Source of the DNA: Rhynochetos jubatus
Lineage: Eukaryota; Chordata; Aves; Eurypygiformes; Rhynochetidae
Direction of reading: 5' to 3'
NCBI GenBank assembly: GCA_027574665.1
Contig: CM050662.1
Span: 5,238,501 to 5,302,500, forward strand
Length of the DNA: 64,000 nt
In this document: positions 59,193 through 64,000 of the stretch, piece by piece
Layout: every line of letters begins with the position of its first letter
Numbering within the stretch: position 1 is the stretch's first letter
Notes under the pieces: generated by a model
The model's input: only the letters and a program-made list of their open reading frames with translations
Databases searched by the model: none
What the model was told of the DNA's origin: nothing
Program-made: the position numbers and the translations under genes

Positions 59193-62100
59193 AGGAAGTG
59201 GGCATTTGCCAGACCTGATAAATTCAGTAAGGCTCCAGAGACGATCCTGCTACTAACATTTTCTTTTTCCCTTGGTCAGCCTAATTTTCATCACACTAAT
59301 TTTCTTAATGCTCGTTAGCACTCTGATTTCTTCCAAGAGGAAGAGGTTTGCTCTTAAATGGCAGTTTGAGACTCGGATTTTCCCAAACTGCCTTCTAGCA
59401 TGGCTATGCTGATGCCTCACGTATAGACCACCTTTCTCTATCTTATTCCACAACAATAAAGTGACACTACAGAGATGCTTTATTGCTGGCTACTCTATTT
59501 GTGATGATTCTCTTGTTACACACAGCTCTGGTGCTGAATTACCACTGGCTGTTGGAAATTTCTCGTCTTTTAGAAAGAAAGCCTTTGAATGGCATTGGAA
59601 AGTCCTGTTCAAAACACAAAAGAACAGCCCGGCCCTTTTAAGAAAAGTCAACTGTTATTTTTCCATTTTTATCTATTCAGGACTACTTCAGGACTAATTA
59701 ATTCAGGACTAATACAGCTTGATAAAGTAAACAGGATCTAAAAAATTACAAAATGAAAAGAAACATAGCTTTGTTAATATTAGCATATGTATTTAGAAAA
59801 AGATAGTGCTACAAACCAGTCCCAGTATTGACCGCATACATCTTTCTTAGTTTCTAAAAAATACCGCTTGTGATTATAGAAATGCGTGTAGGCACCGATA
59901 TTTCAGGCATGTAACTAGCTTACATATAACTGGATTTGATAATAACCTTCTGTATCCAGGCAATAAGGCTGTGATGCAGAGGCATAACATCAGGCTGGTA
60001 ATAAAACTTCACTCTCCCGAAGCCACAATTTCAGTTAGCTAACGTGATAATTAATTACAGCAGCCGCAGAATATCTGTTATTATTTTAGTATTTTAACAG
60101 AAGACTTTAATTAATGGCTAAAAAGCAACTCTAGCACTACAGGCACCCAAGCTTCAGCTGGAGGGAGCACTTAGTGTCTGCTGAAGCCAACAGCGTCCGA
60201 GACCTGTCAGCAGCATTTAGGGCTATTAAAAATTTGACCCAAAGTATCTTTACACTCTATTCAAATATCACTTATGGAGTTTTTTCCTTCTAACGTTACA
60301 AAACATGGCGATTGAAACAAATTGTTAATATCCTGTCCAGTGCATACAGTAAAGCTACCTGATGCAAGCACTGAGAAGTAATCACATTATACCTGTAATC
60401 AGAGCAGAAACATTTCAGGTATCTTGGAAAGTCCAGTTTTGTAGCTACAGTATCTTGGCCTGGGTTGAATTTTGCTTATTTCTGTCTCCAGGAATGGGAA
60501 TTAAAAATGACTGCACAATGCGCTGTCTCTGTTAACCCAGTTATGTATCAGTTGTTCCAGATTCTGCACAATCAGTAATTTTCTAGTAACGTGAGACGGG
60601 AGCACAGTATGCAGAAGGGAACAGAAAAGCTCCTCACTGTGTGGGCACAGGTCACCAGCTGAGACATCTTTAAACCCAGGCTGCCAGCGATGGACAGGAC
60701 TCTACACTCTGCCTACACTCCATTAGACACTGGGGCGACACTATTGATAAAGGGGAAGCACTGGTTTGCACGCTGGTTTGTACACTGTTTCCGTACCAGC
60801 ACAAAGCAGGTCTCCTCCATCGCCTGCCCGAGCAGGTCCCGGGCCGTGCTGCTTGGCTGCAGTGTTTCCCTACAGCACGACAGGCGGGATGGGGGACAAT
60901 GGTCTCTCAAGGCTCAGCCCCCCTTCCTTGCCTGCATGTTCCCACCTTGGAAATACCCACCTCTGCAGTCCTTAGACGTGGCGAATGACCAGAAAGATCA
61001 AGGGAAAGAGGCCTGATTTCCTCGAGAAACAAACCTTCCAGGAGACAGCCTTGCTGCGTACCTCCCCATCACCCCTCTGTGACGCACATTCCGCTCAGTC
61101 CAACCAACCTGACCTGCTGGAGGGAAAACAAAAGAGCTTCCCAGACAAACTGCTACAGATGCCATGAATACAGGTAACATACAGGCAGCAGCCACAGGAG
61201 AAACTGTCTCCAAGCACCTCCACAGAAAGAACTCCAGCATCAGAAACCAGTAGAGACTGTGTGTGGGAAACGCGTGGGACGAACGCTGTGGCCAAAAGCA
61301 GAGCTGCCTTCCCGCCAGCCCCTGCAGCACACAGCCCGAGCAGCTTTGTAACCTGCTGCAGACAAACAGCATCCTCACCTCTGCTGAGCCTCGGCTCCTG
61401 CCTCGCCACCAGCTCCTCTGCACTGGCTGTTGCCCTTGTGCGGGCAGATCCTGCCTTTCTCCAGGGAAATGCAGACACACAAACAGGCTGAGTCTTAACG
61501 TAGAAGACCGTTATGCAGAGGAGGTGGGGAAAATTACTTCTGCTGCTTTGACTCCAGACTAAGAATTACAGGGAGTTCTGGAGGTAAATAACACTCATCT
61601 GTACTTGGGTTTTGGTTTTCAGTCAATTCCATTTAAATTTTTAAAGCACCCTGAGCTGCACTGCAGAGTTAATGAATTCGGCAGATAACAATACCGGCAG
61701 GAAAAGCTAAACTCAACGCACACATCTCTGTTTCAGCCTGATCAATGGTAACTGCGTTCCTCAGGAGCCAGAGCCTGTGGGTCCTGGCTTCCCGCTCAGG
61801 GGAGTAAGGCACGACGAGACAGCAGAGCGGGGTGGGCTGCTAGCACTGCCAGAGGAGCTGGAACGACGTGTGTTTGGGGAGCCAAGGCAACCCAAGTGGT
61901 AAAAGCCACTCTCCTGTACCTGTCCACTGGAGAGCAGAGCTCTCTCATGAGCTGGAGGCATCCTGGCTTCTCTGGGTGCTGCAAAACAATGGGTTTGGCT
62001 GCCACAAGAGACTACTGCATCCTCAGATTGTCTCAGACTCCCCAGTGACCTCTAAAAACTAATACGGTAATGACCAAGACTAATAAGAAGCTACTGATTA

Positions 62101-64000
62101 ATCTGAGTCCTCAACAAGGCAAGTCGGGAGCTTGGCGTTAGAAGATGCAGCCGGACTGGTGAGATGGACACTGACAAAGTGACTTTCTGCACACCCCTGC
62201 ACTACCATGTCTGCACACAACCCCACCTGAAGCTCACAAGAAAGTTACTGTTTTCCGACATTAGTATCTTTAAAGCTTTCAGAAATAATTGACATCACTC
62301 TCGAGGTCACTGCGCTAGAAGGTTAAGGAGACTCAGTGTACTGCTTAACGGGTACAAGTTCTCACAGCTCCACCGGACTGTACTCAGCAAAGCTCTGACT
62401 GTTGCCAGCAGCTGATTGTTTTTCCCTTGGACTCCAAAACTGAAAACCAGAGCAGGAATGATACACTCTGGAAATTTTGCCGGAAGAGCAAGTGGGTACA
62501 GGTTACAAAAAGTCAAGTTTTCCTTTCCAGTCGGTGTCAGGGCATCTGGAACACTGCGGTGCCTGGCAGGTCTCCACGTCAGGCAGCACCTGCTCTGCGT
62601 GTAAAGGTGTGGCTTTTTCACCTCAGTTTACAAACCACGTGAGCTTCCTGCAGGCAGACATGGCAACCCAGGCCTTGATTCCCACCATGGAAACTTGTAG
62701 CATTAACAGAGAGGCTTGCTTACCATTACTGCCCAGGGAAAGGTGGGGGGCATTACGTCTGGTCGCACAAAGCCTTTTCCACCTGGACTTCACTATAATT
62801 TCTTACCCGTTTAACAGCGTACTCAAGCACCTCTCCTCACTCAGCACCCGATCTCTGTATGCACGGTCACTAAGGGAAATGCTATATTAACCACAAGCAC
62901 CGGGAATGATGTTCCCTTCTGCTGCCTGGGACCAGTGCAGTCAAATATCCTACAGGTGGATTTAGAGGACAAGGAGTGAGAGCTGGAGCTTCGTAGCCCC
63001 TCCCTCCCTGCTGCTGAGCTGGGCAAGCAGCGCCAAGATGGGCTCACCTTCCCACTCCAGGATGGACATGCTCCATACAACATGGCCTGTCCCTGCTAAT
63101 CCAGTGGCACAAATCCCTGGCAGTCCCAGCTTGTGTTTTGGGGCTGAGCTCGAGGTGGGCAGGCAACAGGGAAAGTTTGATTCACTAACACAATATCATT
63201 AACATAACATCACTAAAAGAACTGTGCAACAAAGCCAGGAACACAAGTGTTACCATTTTGAGTTCTTAAGAAACTTCGGTCCTATATTTTTAACAGCAGG
63301 CACAAGGGGTCTCAGATTAGTGCAGAGATGTGACCGTGTCTGGCTGTTACCAGAATGAAAGCTCACGTTCTCTCCCGTAACAGAGATCGCAGACAATCAC
63401 GCAAGTTTTGTTCTCTACATCGATAAATGCTGGGTTACCACACTGAGCCACCAATGGGTCTGAGCCCTGAAACCAAACCCTCCGTAGGGAGTTCTCAGAT
63501 TTAAACAGCACTCACTGCAAAGCGTCGGTTCATCTCATTACGGTGTTAGCTGTTGAAAAGGATTCAGAAAGCAGTGAGGGGTGTAGCAGAAGAGAGCTGT
63601 GTCGGGCTGTTGTACTCCAAAACACAAAGAGAGAGAACTATTCCTGACACAGTGCATGTCTGCTCTTTCAGCATTTGTGTAATTATAGCCGAGTCTTTCG
63701 AACACTCAATGCATCTCACAGAAAATGAGACATCCACATATTGTGGCTTAATGAAAAGAACTGAAGGAAATGTACCAAATTATTGGTTAACAGGCAGCTG
63801 CTTCATAAATGCTTTCTCCCATCTGTTTTCTCCTCCTTCTATCAGCTCATTCAGCCTAATGCCCATAAATGCTGAGCCCAATGTTTCAGGGCTTCTCTAA
63901 ACTCTCCTGTCAGTGCTCAGGGGTGGCTTCAGCAACCGTGTCATTGATTTGGCAGCTCCTACTGCTGCATGTGCCCTGGACACGGCCAGGCAGCACGGGC
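59193..64000. other. Non-coding single-copy DNA, no gene seen
   Basis: The stretch 59750-60130 is AT-rich and complex, with AATTAATTA at 60049-60057 and TTAATTAAT at 60108-60116 flanking a core that resembles conserved non-coding DNA. The 160-codon frame on the complement of 60998-61480 overlaps frames on the other strand and shows no family features. No repeat is recognised up to the window end. Confidence 0.5.
59676..59715. repeat. Triple TTCAGGACTA repeat
   Basis: TTCAGGACTA occurs at 59676-59685, 59687-59696 and 59702-59711. The last two copies are part of a 15-base unit (TTCAGGACTAATTAA, then TTCAGGACTAATACA) with two differences. It is a small local tandem array in AT-rich DNA. Confidence 0.8.

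Overview
The window is vertebrate nuclear DNA, most likely from a bird. Four interspersed-repeat copies show this. Two are clear CR1 retrotransposon fragments, one of them (34815-35362) ending in the octamer repeats typical of avian CR1. The third is a short CR1-like 3' end. The fourth is a 588-bp solo LTR of a type I recognise from avian ERV-L-like elements. Together they cover only about 2.1 kb of 64 kb, which fits the low repeat density of bird genomes. Nothing looks prokaryotic: there are no operons, no ribosome-binding sites in front of long frames, no tRNA or rRNA genes and no CRISPR array.

I found no protein-coding gene that I can support. All long open frames were read for recognisable families. 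The only frame with clear homology is the broken reverse-transcriptase tail of a CR1 copy (complement of 44658-45420). The longest other frame (34051-34710, 219 codons) has no family signature and a length close to what chance allows. The window is best read as a large intron or an intergenic stretch, possibly with unrecognised lncRNA exons. Candidate splice, TATA and poly(A) signals are listed with low confidence.

Layout. 1-7475: single-copy DNA with a GC-rich palindrome cluster near 3.4 kb and a strong short hairpin at 2.1 kb. 7476-7522: short CR1-like end. 7711-7950: small CpG-rich patch. 10.9-11.2 kb: two short tandem duplications, one of them perfect (2 x 28 bp). 16771-17040: the best CpG-island-like patch. 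19.2, 24.1 and 38.5 kb: quadruplex motifs. 30914-31405: possible terminal exon. 32221-32600: third CpG-enriched patch. 34815-35362: CR1 copy on +. 37857-37881: pure A25 run. 44476-45420: CR1 copy on - with a 1-base frameshift next to the catalytic motif. 46801-47388: solo LTR. 50774-50788: palindromic oestrogen-receptor-type half sites. 58.2 kb and 60.1 kb: AT-rich, TAAT-rich stretches that resemble conserved enhancers. 59072-59190: possible TATA-driven first exon.

No new multi-gene system is visible. The points most worth checking are the CpG-rich patches away from any recognisable exon, the possible lncRNA exons, the TAAT-rich dyads and the CR1 copy with a long surviving frame. CpG, G-run and palindrome counts were made by hand from the sequence.
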